64,000 bases of DNA from Owenia fusiformis (taxonomy: Eukaryota; Annelida; Polychaeta; Sabellida; Oweniidae), in NCBI GenBank assembly GCA_903813345.2, contig CAIIXF020000011.1, positions 3,000,571 through 3,064,570 of the forward strand, written 5' to 3'. This document shows positions 35,099-47,060 of this stretch, piece after piece. Positions within the stretch are counted from its first letter, which is position 1, and the number at the start of each line of letters is the position of its first letter. The notes under the pieces are model-generated. The model was not told the origin of the DNA, searched no databases, and worked only from the letters and a program-made list of their open reading frames with translations. Position numbers and translations under genes: made by a program.

Positions 35099-35760
35099 CA
35101 ATTGATTTAGCATTTTATAGATCCATGTGGATTGAGTCATTGAAATTAAATAATTATTCAATTATCATTTAAAATGGATTCCGCGCAGCCCATGCCTCCC
35201 CTAGTTATCATGGTTACACATAGTTGAAACGGCATTAAATGCTGTTCAATAAGAATTTAACACTTGGTAGATATTTGAATGATCAAATGTCTGTTAAAAA
35301 ATGAGACTGATTAGACAATGTTAAGTATGCCTATACAATTTTATCCATTACTTTTGAATCACCACATAGTATATATATATAAAAAAGAAGTAAGTTATGA
35401 TTCGATCACGCCTAACCATCTACAACGTACAGTGACAAAATATACCGTCGTACACATTAGATGTACGATGTCACTATTCTAACTGATATGAAGCAAAAAC
35501 GATGATGTGGGTGTGGTGTAGGTTTTAAAAATTAATCTGAGGAATACTTAAGGGATTTTATATTTAATTTTGTGTGTATTCGATTAGGAACACATTTACT
35601 TTTCTAATTCCGTAAAAGGATTGTCGAGCAGTGCTCAAGTTTTTTTGAAGAAAATCTAAGATTTCACACAAAAACAAACATGAAATTATTTATGTACTCC
35701 TCAAATTAATTTTTGAAAACCACAATCAAACCTACTTCATAGTTTTCGCAACAAATCAGT
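35099..35760 (+). repeat. Direct repeat copy 2 flanking the mosaic
   Basis: Second copy of 33513-34172. After its end at 'caaatcagt' the sequence continues into the right arm of the foldback at 35761, which copy 1 lacks. Copy 2 therefore probably holds the native right-hand junction. Confidence 0.93.
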
Positions 35761-35836
35761 ATAGTGACACCGTACACCTAAAGTGTACGACGGTATATCT
35801 TGTCACTGTACGTTGTCGATGGTTAGGCGTGTCGAT
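35404..35836. mobile_element. Small foldback element with hairpin arms
   Basis: Left arm 35404-35483 ('cacgcctaaccatc', 'acgtacagtgaca', 'taccgtcgtacac', 'atgtcactat') is inverted at 35761-35836. Within each arm 'cgtacac..tagatgtacg' is itself palindromic. It is non-coding. The left arm alone is duplicated at about 33818-33897. Confidence 0.75.
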
Positions 35837-35839
35837 AGG

Positions 35840-36930
35840 GGAAACTATATTTGATGAAAAATTCAAAACAATTTTCAAAGCTGTTATAATTTAAACGTTA
35901 ACCCACCAGTGACCTTTGAGTAAAACTAAGGCCAAATTCTAATGTCTATTTCAGATTCAGAATACTGAGCAAATTTTCTATTATTTTGACACCTCAAACT
36001 ATTTGGAGAACTTTTTTGTTGGCCTACTTTCTGGACACCACATCTCAAACCTGGTTTAAGATACCTTATGACGGCAAAAACTAAGACTATACGCCTATTC
36101 TATCAGTCTATCAGTACACAAAATTTCAAAGAAAAGTATAAAAGTTTAGTGCGGTAATTGTGAAAACAAAGAAAATTACCAAGATTTGGAGCTTGACCCA
36201 AGATCTTCAAAATTTTGACTTGACTTATGATTTTAAGTCCTCTTAATCATGATAACCTATTTTAAACTAAAATAAAACAATTTTGTTAATTTGACTTAAT
36301 TTGATTTGATTTTTTTACCTTTATAAGTCATAGATCCCAAACCGAAAGTCTGATTTCAATTTTGATTTCAGATTCGGAATCTTGAGACTTTGTAGATGAT
36401 TTGAAAATAAAATTAGTCCAATTGAAAAACTTTTTGGTTGACCTACTTTCTGGACACTATATCAAAACCGGTTTTAGATACCTTATGACGGCAAAAAACT
36501 AAGACTATAGGCCTATTCTTGTCTATCAGTACACAAAATTTCAAAGAAAAATTTGAAAGTATAGTGCGAAAATTGTGAAAACAAAGACAATCACCTAGAT
36601 TTTGACCTTGAACCAAGATCTTCAAAATTTTAACTTGACTCGTACTTTTTGGTCCTCTCAATCATTTTAAACTATTTCTAATTAAAAAGAAACAATTTTG
36701 AAAATTTGACGATTTTGACATTTAAGGTCATAGATCCCGAACCGGAAGTCGGATTTCAATTTTGATGTCAGATTCAGAATCCTGAGACTTTGTAGATGAT
36801 TTCTAAAAAATTTGTCAAATTGAAGCAAGTTGAAGATTGAACAATTTTACCATTCTTTGACGTCAGATATCTCAAAATCGGTAAGAGTAATCAAAAATTA
36901 GCTTTTTTCCTGGCTGACAGTGTCAAAATG
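35840..36930 (-). repeat. Old inverted copy of the 24-29 kb element body
   Basis: Read on the minus strand, it repeats landmarks of the E1-E3 units: 'ccgacttccggttc', 'gtgtcc..aaagtaggtca', 'gccgtca' and 'gattactcttaccgatttt' (compare about 28050). There are two units about 420 bp apart. Divergence is much higher than among E1-E3 and the termini are absent. Confidence 0.7.
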
Positions 36931-38220
36931 GCCGCCAATTTTACATTGTTTTGGTACAACGTGTAAAAGTGTTATATTAATATATTTTAAATGCAGAAAT
37001 AAATAAACAGGATATGATTAACTTGAAAATCTAAATATCTAGCCATAGAGTTCCTAACCTGAGTGCAACATACTTTTCACAATACTTGGAGGTAGAAACA
37101 TATCGTAAATTATATGTATTCACCTGTTCTCAATTATATAGCATGATTCCATTGTACTATTCAATATATGAAGGGATGTAAGTTATATACAATACAATAC
37201 AATTTAATATTACAATGTAACACAATACATCATTATACAAAATAAAACAATACAATACAATATAACACAATACAATACAATACATTATTATACACGTAGT
37301 GTACTAAATGTATAATAACATAAACATATAATTTGATACCTATAAGCAAAATGAATAACCGCAGGATATGGCCAAAATATACTCCAGAAAAACAATATGC
37401 GGAAGATATTGGCACGATATACTACATCTGATGATTTTAATTTTATACATCAAAAACAGGATAATTAGAACATCCTATAAAAACAATACAATACAATTCA
37501 ATATATCACTTTTTCTAATGATAATGATGAAAATCACGAATTCGAATTTTGATAGATAATTTGTAGTACATGCACACACCTTTTAACCGGAGACACAAGA
37601 AGTCTAAGAAGAGCAATTTTGGCCCCAGATGATAATAATCCATCTAAAAATGTATTAGAACAAAATTAATGCTATGAAAATTAGTATATGCTATAGTAAT
37701 TATTATTTGTCATTCTTACATAAAAGTTCATATATACCGTTTACTTCATGCAACATTTAGTAACGAGGCAAACTATTGATCATTGATTTCATAATTGTTG
37801 GACGAAAATAGCCTTTAAATTCTTGGTTGATGAACGTAAAACGGTTTAACGGTACTACATTCTTACAATAAAATGAATTTACGTGACAATGTCTCATGTA
37901 TCCTGTGTTGTCTTAAACAATTGTCACGAAATGATGTTTCTAATATTTTCCAGTTTTAAATTGAACATGTGTGTCTGTCAAGTGTTGAGGGATACATTTC
38001 AGATTTCTGTAAAAATGACAGTCTCGATACTATCTCTGTCAAGAAACCAAGCCACTAACTTTACGAACGTGACTAGTGGCATTTGGCAAAGAGCAAGGAC
38101 TTTAATTTTGAGATACATTATAGTAAATCATTGAGTTTAAATGTATTTAATATCAACACCATCATGAATTTAAAAGATAAAGGCACAGCAAATTAAAACA
38201 CACATTATGGAATCATTTAT
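36931..38220. other. No gene seen; CAATA-type low-complexity tract at 37185-37300
   Basis: The sequence is mostly AT-rich. A (CAATA)n-like microsatellite occupies about 37185-37300. No exon or transposon end was recognised. Confidence 0.4.
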
Positions 38221-38422
38221 AATGTGAATTGTTTAAACAGTGTGGTGATCATAAACTAGATGTTTTTATGGAACATTTAATTCAGAAGCTGGCTATTCAA
38301 GGTGTTTCAAACAAACGCAATAAATGTTATGCTTTGCGATTGAGGAACTTGATAAACACTCATAACCATGAGGGTTTTGTTTCTTGTGCCCATCATTTGT
38401 ATCTTGGCATTTTATGAAACAG

Positions 38423-38565
38423 AAGCATTGTAAGTAAAAATAGCTCTGGATATTTTAGTTTCAATATGTTTAATATGTTCTTTCCAGGTAATATGTTCAT
38501 CGATGATGACACCTAAAGAATCAATAGATCTTACTCTTTCAATTTGTTTCCCGGACATATTAATT
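38423..38565 (-). pseudogene. Non-LTR retrotransposon reverse-transcriptase fragment
   Basis: The minus-strand frame reads INMSGKQIERVRSIDSLGVI, then IDEHITWKEHI and KISRAI. 'LGV.ID..LTW..HI......K' is the conserved post-catalytic region of LINE reverse transcriptases. Only about 48 codons remain, and a TAA at 38417-38415, in step with this frame, follows. It is unrelated in sequence detail to the intact LINE at 7126, so it comes from another family. Confidence 0.72.
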
Positions 38566-38584
38566 TTATTGTGAATTATGGATT

Positions 38585-38985
38585 ATGGCAACGCCTTTTG
38601 TGAATGGATGTTGACCCTTTGAAACTCCTATGGACTTGGAGACTGGATTTTATCTATCCCACATCATTTGAGACTGAATCCTCTATCTTGTATGAGTACT
38701 TGTATCTACAACTTTTTTTTATGTTATGAGTATTGGCTATCAATTTCTAATTTTTTCCTCAACATGTATTGTTATGACTTCAGTATGAATGAAATGTCCC
38801 TTGGTGTTCTGGTCTTGGATGTGATATCGTTTCTTGAATGATGGGGGGAAAGGGGGTATTAGACACTGTTTCTTTTCACGTTAGATCACGGTTTCGGGAT
38901 ATATGGTGTTTGTTTTTCTTGACTGGTATGCACTTAGAGTTTGCTTTTTCTTGCTAAGTTCCATTAAAACTTTTGGTCATTTCTA
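38585..38985 (+). repeat. Dispersed repeat, inverted copy at 48735-49140
   Basis: About 400 bp recurs in opposite orientation 10 kb away: 'ccataatcc', 'tatctatcccacatcatttg', 'ccttggtgttctgg', 'ttgactggtatgcactta', 'cttgctaagttccat'. Differences are scattered substitutions and small indels. It has no coding signature and the family is unknown. Confidence 0.82.
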
Positions 38986-38989
38986 TTCA

Positions 38990-40465
38990 CCTTGGCGCTC
39001 GTGCTTAGATATTTAACATCTCCAAAGATTTGACGTTGAACTATCAAAAAATGCTGACGTCATTTAAAGGCCCCGTGCAGTTGGAGAAACTGTTTTTAAC
39101 ATTCATTTACTTTTACTTACCAAGTATTGTGACAAAGTTGCAATTGGCCTTATTTAATAATTAACTATGATCTAATATATTTGTGTTCAGCTTAGAAAAA
39201 GTAAGGTTACATTAACTTTGGATTGTATTGATTTATTGTTGTTGATTCTTACATCATTTGGTTTGTTATGATATCGGATGTTTCAATCAACATCTCCACA
39301 ATTAACGTAGTGATTTGTAAGCATTAAAATATTTCTAAAATCAACATGACACGAAAGCTGAATGCAAGAGCTGATGGTGCTTCTGGATACTTCTTTAATG
39401 TAGCCAATAGCAATGAGAAAAGCTTCGGGGGTTGGGCCTAGCGACTTTTGACATGGGATAAATTATGACCTAAATGTGAAGAGTTGAAATCTTGGATTAA
39501 TGAGGTGGTGATATGATTTCATATTTCCCAGATGCAACATTACATTTTGACAAAACAAAATCAACAAAGAAATATGAATTATTGATGGTGTGTTTCAGTG
39601 CTAATTACCCAATTATCAATATTTAGAGGACATATATTCTATATCATTATACATATATAATCTTTATACAATTGTGAAAACTATTCTGTAATTTTTAGCA
39701 TTTGAATGATTATAAAAAGTGTATTTTATGGACCTAATTACTTAATAGCTTAAATGAGAGCGGTGAATAGTTCACTTGCATGACGTCATACAAACTCTGG
39801 TCCACGTAAACACTAAATTCTTGTAATCACAAATTAAGTAGGATTTATAGGAAACCTTCGACCTTTTTCTAAACAATGTAGGCAGAAATCTACAATATTT
39901 ATATTTATATCTAGAGAATTATTTCACACATATTTTCGGCCAATTTTTATAAATGGTTATTTTTGAGATTTGATTGGACAAGACCTCTTATTTTGGCTCT
40001 GCCTACCTCAATATTTGGGAATAAAAGAGGCAAATTTACATTAAATCTTCGGAACCTCGTTACATGGACTGAAGTCAAACAAAAATTGTAAGAAACAAAT
40101 TCTCTGAACTTTGGATTTTTACAAATAAATGGAATTTTAGACAAACTTGATTTCGTGTTTTTGCGATGAGATAGAAGACACTTAAAATTCGTCACAGTAT
40201 TCTGGAAACAGTAATCAGCTTTGTAATGCTAAAATATTTAAATTTCTCTTTTCCACTCATCAAATATTCCACTATAAAGTGCAAAATACATTATATTTCT
40301 CACACCATTGTATGGAATGATCAAAGGGCACTCTAGTCTATTTTCTAGTCTATTTTGCTATGAGAACTAAATTTTTGCAATTAGTGCAACATAAACAGGA
40401 CCTAGGGACCGCCAAATAATACAGTCACAGTACAAATAGCATGCTACCTTAAATGTTTATATTTT
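38990..40465. other. No gene seen; orphan AAAGGCCCCGTGCAG end near 39068
   Basis: The sequence at about 39066-39085 matches the tips of the elements at 30614 and 44665, but no partner end was found. The remainder lies upstream of the VWC exon and may be its intron. Confidence 0.35.
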
Positions 40466-40468
40466 CAG

Positions 40469-40624
40469 TTTTTCTTGTTACTACAAGGGAACGATTTATC
40501 ATGCCGGGGAAAAATCTAAAGACCAATGCTACAAGTGTAAATGCAACGCCCTACCGATCAAAGATTTTGTAACTTGCTTCAAGAAAAATTGTGAAAAGCA
40601 ATGCAAATATAAACATGAAAGGGA
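40469..40624 (+). CDS. VWC-domain exon
   Basis: After acceptor ATATTTTCAG the frame gives FSCYYKGTIYHAGEK, then DQCYKCKCN, then VTCFKKNCEKQC. This is the cysteine and aromatic pattern of a von Willebrand factor type C module (C.Y.G..Y..GE......C..C.C....V.C....C...C). Such modules occur in secreted BMP-binding proteins of the chordin/crossveinless-2 type and in matrix proteins. A likely donor is GGA|GTATAAGT at 40625; a second GT lies at 40631, just before an in-frame TAA. The rest of the gene is not visible, so the protein cannot be named. Confidence 0.72.
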
Positions 40625-41026
40625 GTATAAGTAAAAATATGAGTTATAATAGTACGTTTGAAAAAATTTACATTGATTTACAAATCTTTTTGGTTTTCAC
40701 AATTGTATTTTATATTTTAAAGTCAAACAGTAATGAATTTATCACAGGAAACACTTCTGAGATTTTCAGTAACTCCTACATTTACTTGTAATGAGATGTC
40801 CGTGAATGTTGTGAGGGAAATGTCAGCATAATATTCTTCTCCAAATATTGCATTCTTCATTGCAATACTTCTTCATTTCCTCAAAGGCCATTCAGACATT
40901 TTTACTACTACACGAAGGCTTTTGAAATATTGTCAAGATGAATTTCAGTTGCCTAGAACTATTTTCAAATGGCATGTAATTATGGATAGAGGAACATTTT
41001 GTTTGAATAATTTCAGACTGTAAAAG

Positions 41027-41107
41027 TACAAAATGTCCCATTTTTAATTGTCCACAAGGTTCACATATACCTCCGGGAAAAATGCTGTCCAGTATGTAAT
41101 ATGAAAC
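41027..41107 (+). pseudogene. VWC C-terminal-half exon, copy 1 (one-base insertion)
   Basis: The acceptor AATTTCAG and donor AAAC|GTAAGT are both strong. The frame reads CKSTKCPIFNCPQGSHIPPG, then, after skipping one extra A in an A5 run at about 41080, CCPVCNMK. 'C..G....PG.CCPVC' is the usual end of a VWC module. As written the extra base causes a stop, so this is either a broken exon or a sequence error. It lies about 400 bp downstream of the first VWC exon on the same strand. Confidence 0.62.
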
Positions 41108-41129
41108 GTAAGTATCTAAATTGAACAAA

Positions 41130-41203
41130 TTGTCCCAGTATTACTTGTCCAAAAGGTTTGTATATACCTCCAGGAAGACGCTGTCCAGTGTGTAATATGA
41201 AAC
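41130..41203 (+). CDS. VWC C-terminal-half exon, copy 2 (tandem duplicate)
   Basis: This is a close copy of the preceding exon, open throughout: NCPSITCPKGLYIPPGRRCP then VCNMK, ending at donor AAAC|GTAAGA. The first CK pair of the module and a strong acceptor are missing, although CCCAG at 41148 could serve. One Cys of the CC pair is Arg. It may be an alternative or non-functional exon. Confidence 0.5.
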
Positions 41204-41211
41204 GTAAGAAT

Positions 41212-41272
41212 CTTATATTATACAAACTGTCACAGTTTTACTTATCCACAAGGTTCACATATACCTTTATAG
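41212..41272 (+). pseudogene. VWC half-exon, copy 3 (degenerate)
   Basis: 'caaactgtcacagttttact' and 'ccacaaggttcacatatacc' again match copies 1 and 2, then the likeness stops at an in-frame TAG. With a spacing of about 95-100 bp it makes the third step of a small tandem duplication. Confidence 0.55.
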
Positions 41273-41444
41273 ACTAGAATCATATGATGATAAAAGCCTC
41301 TAGAAAGTGAAAGTACTTATATTTTAACGAGCAGGCAAGAGACCTATATCAAAATACTCCATTATGTATAACAAAAGATTTATGAGATTTAACATGGTGA
41401 ACGAGGTGTCAAAAGGCACTAATTAGACAATTAATTAAAATAAT

Positions 41445-42300
41445 ATTCTTCTTTAATTGTCCGCAATGATTACATGGTATTGAGACTAAAAAGGCAACTG
41501 ATGGAAAAAAGTATCACGAGCGGTCGTTCTGTGGTTCTTTATTTGACAATTGAAGAGAGAAAAGTATCATCTTGAATCTTTATCTATATATTTCTATACG
41601 TTATAGGTGAAGAACGACATTGTCCTGTGGTTGAAAGAATGGTAGTGATTTGAAATCAAAATGTACTGAGTTTCACTTCATCAGTGTTGATCACCACATA
41701 AATAGTTGTGGTCAACTTGTCATTGTGCCAGATTGGAGCTCTGCCAGCCAATCTAGTGTTACGATAATTGTACTTTTTCTGGTTTGATTGACTTTATTGA
41801 ACTAGTACGGTCTAGAACCAATAACATCCACTCGCAATCATATCCTATCAAAATCGACTTGTTAGTCAATGGTTCAGACAGCGGGGTCTATCACACAGAA
41901 AACAGTATGCAGTTTCTGTACTAAATTCAGAAGAAGGTCAAACGTTATAAAAAGCTCAAAAGAAACAGTTGAACACAATACAGAGAACCTTGAAAATACA
42001 ATTGATGCATAACATCCAAACAGGATTTCTACAGATTATTGATAAATCATATGTGTAAAGCTTTAGGAAGTGAAACTCAGTACATTTTGATTTCAAATCA
42101 CTACCATTATTTCAACCACAGGACAATGTCGTTCTTCACCTATAACGTATAGAAATATATAGATAAAGATTCAAGATGATACTTTTCTCTCTTCAATTGC
42201 CAAATAAAGAACCACAGAACGACCGCTCGTGATACTTTTTTCCATCAGTTGCCTTTTAAGTCTCAATACCATGTAATCATTGCGGAAAATTGAAAAGAAA
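41445..42300. mobile_element. Long palindromic element, about 220-bp near-perfect arms
   Basis: CCGCAATGATTACATGGTAT at 41461 is inverted at 42266-42285 and the arms pair almost perfectly to about 41683/42066. The spacer has a smaller hairpin ('gttgatcaccac' and 'gttgtggtcaac', near 41690). It is non-coding and no TSD is evident. Confidence 0.85.
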
Positions 42301-42610
42301 ACGTTTTGTACATCATAGAATTCAAGTAAACAAAACACAACCCATCACTTTTTTATTCCTCGCGATTTCAGCGGGAACCCTTTGCGACTTTAAAATCATA
42401 GCGGGGCTTTGGATACTACCGGTGATAGTTCGGGTCAGCTATGTACATGTACAATAACAAACAAGAATAATACTTTTATGCCTCAGTCATATTTGCTACG
42501 ACGACTCTTAGTCTAGTATTTATAGCAAACACACGATCACCATAAAATTTTACCTTTGCATAGTTTTGGAATCACATATTGCAAAAACCAACAAAACAAA
42601 ACACATTTTG

Positions 42611-43926
42611 TTATGTCCCCACCACATAGTGCGGGGCCATATTGTCGGCCTTGGCGCGTCCGTCCGTCTGTCCGTCCGTACGTCCGGGAATTTTCCTCCA
42701 AAACTGCTACAGATATCACCTTCAAATGTTCATGGATAACTTATTAGTGCATATAGATGCGGATGAAAAAAAGTTAACTCGAAACCTACTTCCTGTCGGC
42801 CATTTTGAAGTCAAATGCTAAAATCATTGTCTGCAAACTTTAAGAAAAACGGCTTCACAGTTGCTTTTAAAACGTTAACATCTTGTTCAGCTCACTTTAT
42901 TCTACATCTGATTAGGTTTTGGACCTGTTAGGTCAGTCATGTCAGCCATTTCGAATGTCTTAAGAAAAGTTAGCGCGCAATACTGCTTTGTATCATATTG
43001 AACCATTGTACCATTTTGGATTTTCCGTCCTAAATTCTTGTCTGTGAAGTCTTGTCTGCGCGTTTTCAGGTGAACCGTTTAGTGGATCAATTTCAAATTT
43101 TCAGGGATGATTCTTAGTATAAGAATCTAGAACTGATTAGTTTTTTTGGCATTCTGGGTAAATATCAAAGCAGCCATTTTGGATTTTCCATCATAAAATC
43201 TTGTCTGTAAAGTCTTGTCTACGCATTTCTAGGTGAACCATTCTGTAGATCAATTTCAAATTTTCAGAAATGATTCTTAGTATGAAAATCTAGATCTGAT
43301 TAGTTTTTTGGCATTCTAGATAAATGTCAAGGCAGCCATTTTGGATTTTCCGTCTTAAAATCTTGCCTGTAAAGTCTTGTCTACGCGTTTTAGGTGAACC
43401 GTTTGGAAGATCAATTTCAGATTCTCAGAAATCTACATCTGATTAGTTTTTTTTGCATCCTGCGTAAATGTCAAGGCAGCCATTTTGGATTTTCTGTCCT
43501 AAAATCTTGTCTGTAAAGTCTTGTCTACGCGTTTTCAGGTGAACTGTTTGGTAGATCAATTTGTTATTTTCAGTGATGATTCTTAGTATGAAAATCTAGA
43601 AACAGATTAGTTTTTTGACATTCTGGGTAAATGTCAAGGCAGCCATTTTGGATTTTTCATCCTAAAATCTTGTCTGTAAAGTCTTGTTTACATGTTTTCT
43701 GGTTAACTGTGTGACGGATCAATTTCAAATTTTCAGGAACGGTTCTTAGTATGAATATCTAGAACTGACAACATTTTGGGCATTTTTGGTAAATTTTAAG
43801 GTGGCCATTTTGGATTTTCCGTCCTCAAACTGTGTTGGTAAAGTCTTGTCTACTCCTTTTCAGGATAACCATTTGACGGGATCACTCATTGGTGGGGACA
43901 TTTTGTACACATCTGTGTTCTTGTTT
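42611..43926 (+). mobile_element. Non-coding element with GTCCCCACCA ends and 150-165 bp tandem units
   Basis: The left end has GTCCCCACCA followed by a complementary TGCGGGG; the right end has inverse TTGGTGGGGAC and a small ACACA/TGTGT hairpin. Next to the left end is a (GTCC)n tract (42655-42690). From about 42940 to 43870 there are roughly six imperfect units containing 'cagccattttggatttt', 'aagtcttgtctacgcg' and 'gattcttagtatg'. The plan resembles E1-E3 (end palindrome, microsatellite, tandem units, 3' hairpin) although the sequence differs. Confidence 0.65.
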
Positions 43927-43929
43927 ATT

Positions 43930-44560
43930 TTGTGGCCAGCTCCTTTGTCCCTTGTATCAGCATATAAAAGGTGAACCAAATCCATCCACTGGTATTTGAG
44001 AATCAAGGATTTTGTTTTTTTCCGAAAAATGGCGGCCATTTAGAAATTCGGCCACCATGTTAAAAATTCAGAGTTACTGTTTCCCTAGGCATTAGCATAT
44101 AAAATAAAAACTAAAACAGTTGAATGGTTTTTGAGTTGTCAAATATCATGTTTTTACGAAATGGCAGCCATTTTAAAATTCAGAGGACATCCGGAAATTA
44201 ATTTGGCAAAAATCCGTTTTCCTTGGGCATCAACATATAACATTTGAAAAAAACGTCCACGGGTATGAGTTATTAAATATAACGTTGTTGTGCCAAACTT
44301 GGCGGCCTTTTTTAAATGTTGTGGCCATCTTGAAAATGTTTTCTCGAGAAGACTACCTTTGTCTTTAGGCATCTGCATATAAAATCTGAATCAAATCCGT
44401 CTACTGGTATTTGAGTAATCAAAGATAACATAATTTTACTCAAAATGCGGCCATTTTGAATTTCAACTGCCAGTTTGAAAGTTCTTTCTCGTACAGAGCT
44501 ACCGGGTCCCTTGACATCAGCACATAATATTTGACATTACAAATTTATATTGATTTAAGG
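43930..44560 (+). repeat. Degenerate units with 'catcagcatataaa' and 'atggcggccattt'
   Basis: About four imperfect repeats, each with '(t)cagcatataa', 'ggtatttgag' and 'ggc(g/a)gccatttt', at about 130-150 bp spacing. These continue directly from the preceding element but use a different unit. It is non-coding. Confidence 0.55.
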
Positions 44561-45659
44561 TATTTTTCTGAATCAACACACATCTTATATTTCATTTTGA
44601 TAGTCAGATTCAATGCTTTTAATAATATCAATATCCTGTTTGAGGTAAATAGTGTTATATATTAAAGGCCCCATGTAAAGTTTAAACCACTTTGGCTTAT
44701 ATTGTAGTCTTACCCAATGTTATCAAAGTGTGATATGTCAAACTTTTTTTTAAATTTCAAAAAGTGGTTTTTGATAGACTTTTTGTTCCAAAATTTGTGA
44801 ATTTATTTAAAACCAACTTTAAGAGGTCACTCATATCTTCTAATTAGCCACAATTCATACCAATGCATAGCATTCATCCTCCCATGTATTTTGCTGAAAA
44901 AATTAAGAAAATCGGTTGATAAACAAGCGAGAAATGAACTTATCAGTGCATGAAAATGGTTCTGAGAAAAATGCATTTCAAAATTTTCGTTCTCAATGAT
45001 ATCTAAAACATAATTTATTCTTCCTTTTAACCTGGTTAGACAATCAACATTGTTTTTTTATGAAAGTCTAGCATATTTAGAAAAGACTGACATCGAAAAA
45101 AATAATTCAATTTTTTCAAAAAGTTTTTGTTACCTTAGTGACATCACTAATGTTTCAAAATATTTTTGATAAGCTAAAACATTGAAGTGGCCCATTAAAT
45201 ATGACATTTTATTATTGAAATAGTGTGTCTGTTGTTCAATCTTTGCATTGGTGTTAAAAAGATAATCGTTTTTGAAATGCATTAAGAAATATTTGATGAT
45301 TAAGAAATTTCAACTTTTTTTGAAAAATGGCGGGAAAGAGCACGTAAGTTATGGCAATCATTTTTCAAAGGGCTATATCTTTAGTTTGAAAAATAATTTA
45401 ACCACAAAAACAAATGGTTCTGTTAGATCCATGTCTTATCTTCAATAAATTACATTAGAATGATAATCAAGTTGATTGGATTATCTCTTAAGCTGTCCCT
45501 AATCCACCCATCCTCTCCTATTTTCCCTAATACTTACGCAATTTTCACCAAAAATGCAGGCCTTTTTAATAATTTTTAGTGCAAAGTTGTATTGAACTTT
45601 TAGACATGATTTAAACTGTAGGGGGAAAAGTTAATTAGGAACCTACTTTTTGGTATTTT

Positions 45660-47055
45660 TTCGTGATTTTTTCCTATTTTTTCTGGTATTATTAAGTGCT
45701 TCATACTAATATTATACAATAACAAAATAGAGGGCAGCTAAGTGTCACAATATTTTGTTTGTTACACTGTTTCAAACACTCAGCTAGTGACTTACTCAGC
45801 GTTATGAATAGGGTTAATCCTGTATTTTACCTTATATTGTTTGTGTATAAAACAGTTGTGTCATTCACGTAGAGCTATTTATATACTGAATAGTTCTTTG
45901 TAATTAAATGTACCTGGTTTTGACTATTCAACCTAGATTTTTGTTTGGGCAGGCTGAAATGAATAAGTGTAAAAATAAAATGAATTACAGGGTGAGACAA
46001 AAATGCTATCAAAAGAAATGATATAAACTCATTCATCCAGTATGAGTTGAAATCATATTTGGTTAACTTAACCATGTAATATAGTTTTACCATGTTTCAT
46101 GGGTCCATTTCTCATGGTCACAATTCTATGGCCATTCTACAAATTTCAGCCTCGTCCCTTCAGGCAGACCTGCACTGGTCGGTTGAGGTTGTAAGTTCAC
46201 GGTCACAGAAAATTTTCTCCAACTTGTTGTAGGGGTTGACATCAGAGATAGCCTGTAGTCATGAGATGAGGCTGGCGTTTTGGACCATGTTTCGTATTAT
46301 AGCCATAAAATCCCGACCATTTGGGCAGGGCCAATTAAACTTAGTAAAATGAAAGAACATTAAACAAGGTTTTATTATGCGAAATAACACTTTAGCTGAT
46401 GGGGAATTTGTTTGGGCTACATTTTTGGCTCACTCAGTATTAGACTTCACTTTGAAAGTATTCATGATGTCATATGTTGGGTAAAAGGCGATGATTTAAC
46501 CTACTTTTGATGGCAAATTCATTTTAATATGAATGTAATAGTGGCAGGTACTATTAATATTTAATGAGGCATAAAATTGTAGGTTGATCTGGCAGCTGTT
46601 AGTTGAATTCGCGAATACTACTACTAATACTATGTGCTTTCAAAGCCCGTGGTCACCTATATAGTTTCTTCATCCTAGGTCAAATCCACTCAAGAATGCC
46701 CTTAATTACAATGGTGTTATATTAGATGCAGCATTTATTAATCTTTGGAATCACAGCACCTCTAAGCTTAATCATAATTCCGTCGATTGACCTAAAGCAT
46801 AGGCCTAGGGAAAAGTAGTAGGAAGGCAGCTTATGAGTCCTCTCGATGTTCATAAGCTTAATTCTACTTTTACATAGGCATATGGCCTACAGATAAGTTT
46901 GGGATCCCTCATTTGAACCAAAACCTCTATTCCTAATTACAGCCCCTAAAAGCAACAGCCCCAAACCAAGTGTCAGCCAGGGAACCCAAAAGCATGTTTA
47001 TGTGCCAACCTATAATGAGACTCCCTTTAGTGAATAACAACCAGGTAGTCATCTA
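45660..47055. other. No gene seen
   Basis: Interior of the long-TIR element. There are no exons and no repeats shared with other parts of the window. Confidence 0.35.
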
Positions 47056-47060
47056 AAGTA

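Noticed and set aside
33513-35760. LTR element with 660-bp LTRs around the mosaic.
   Set aside because: The interior is a patchwork of host segments, no retroviral genes or LTR termini exist, and one repeat continues into a foldback arm.
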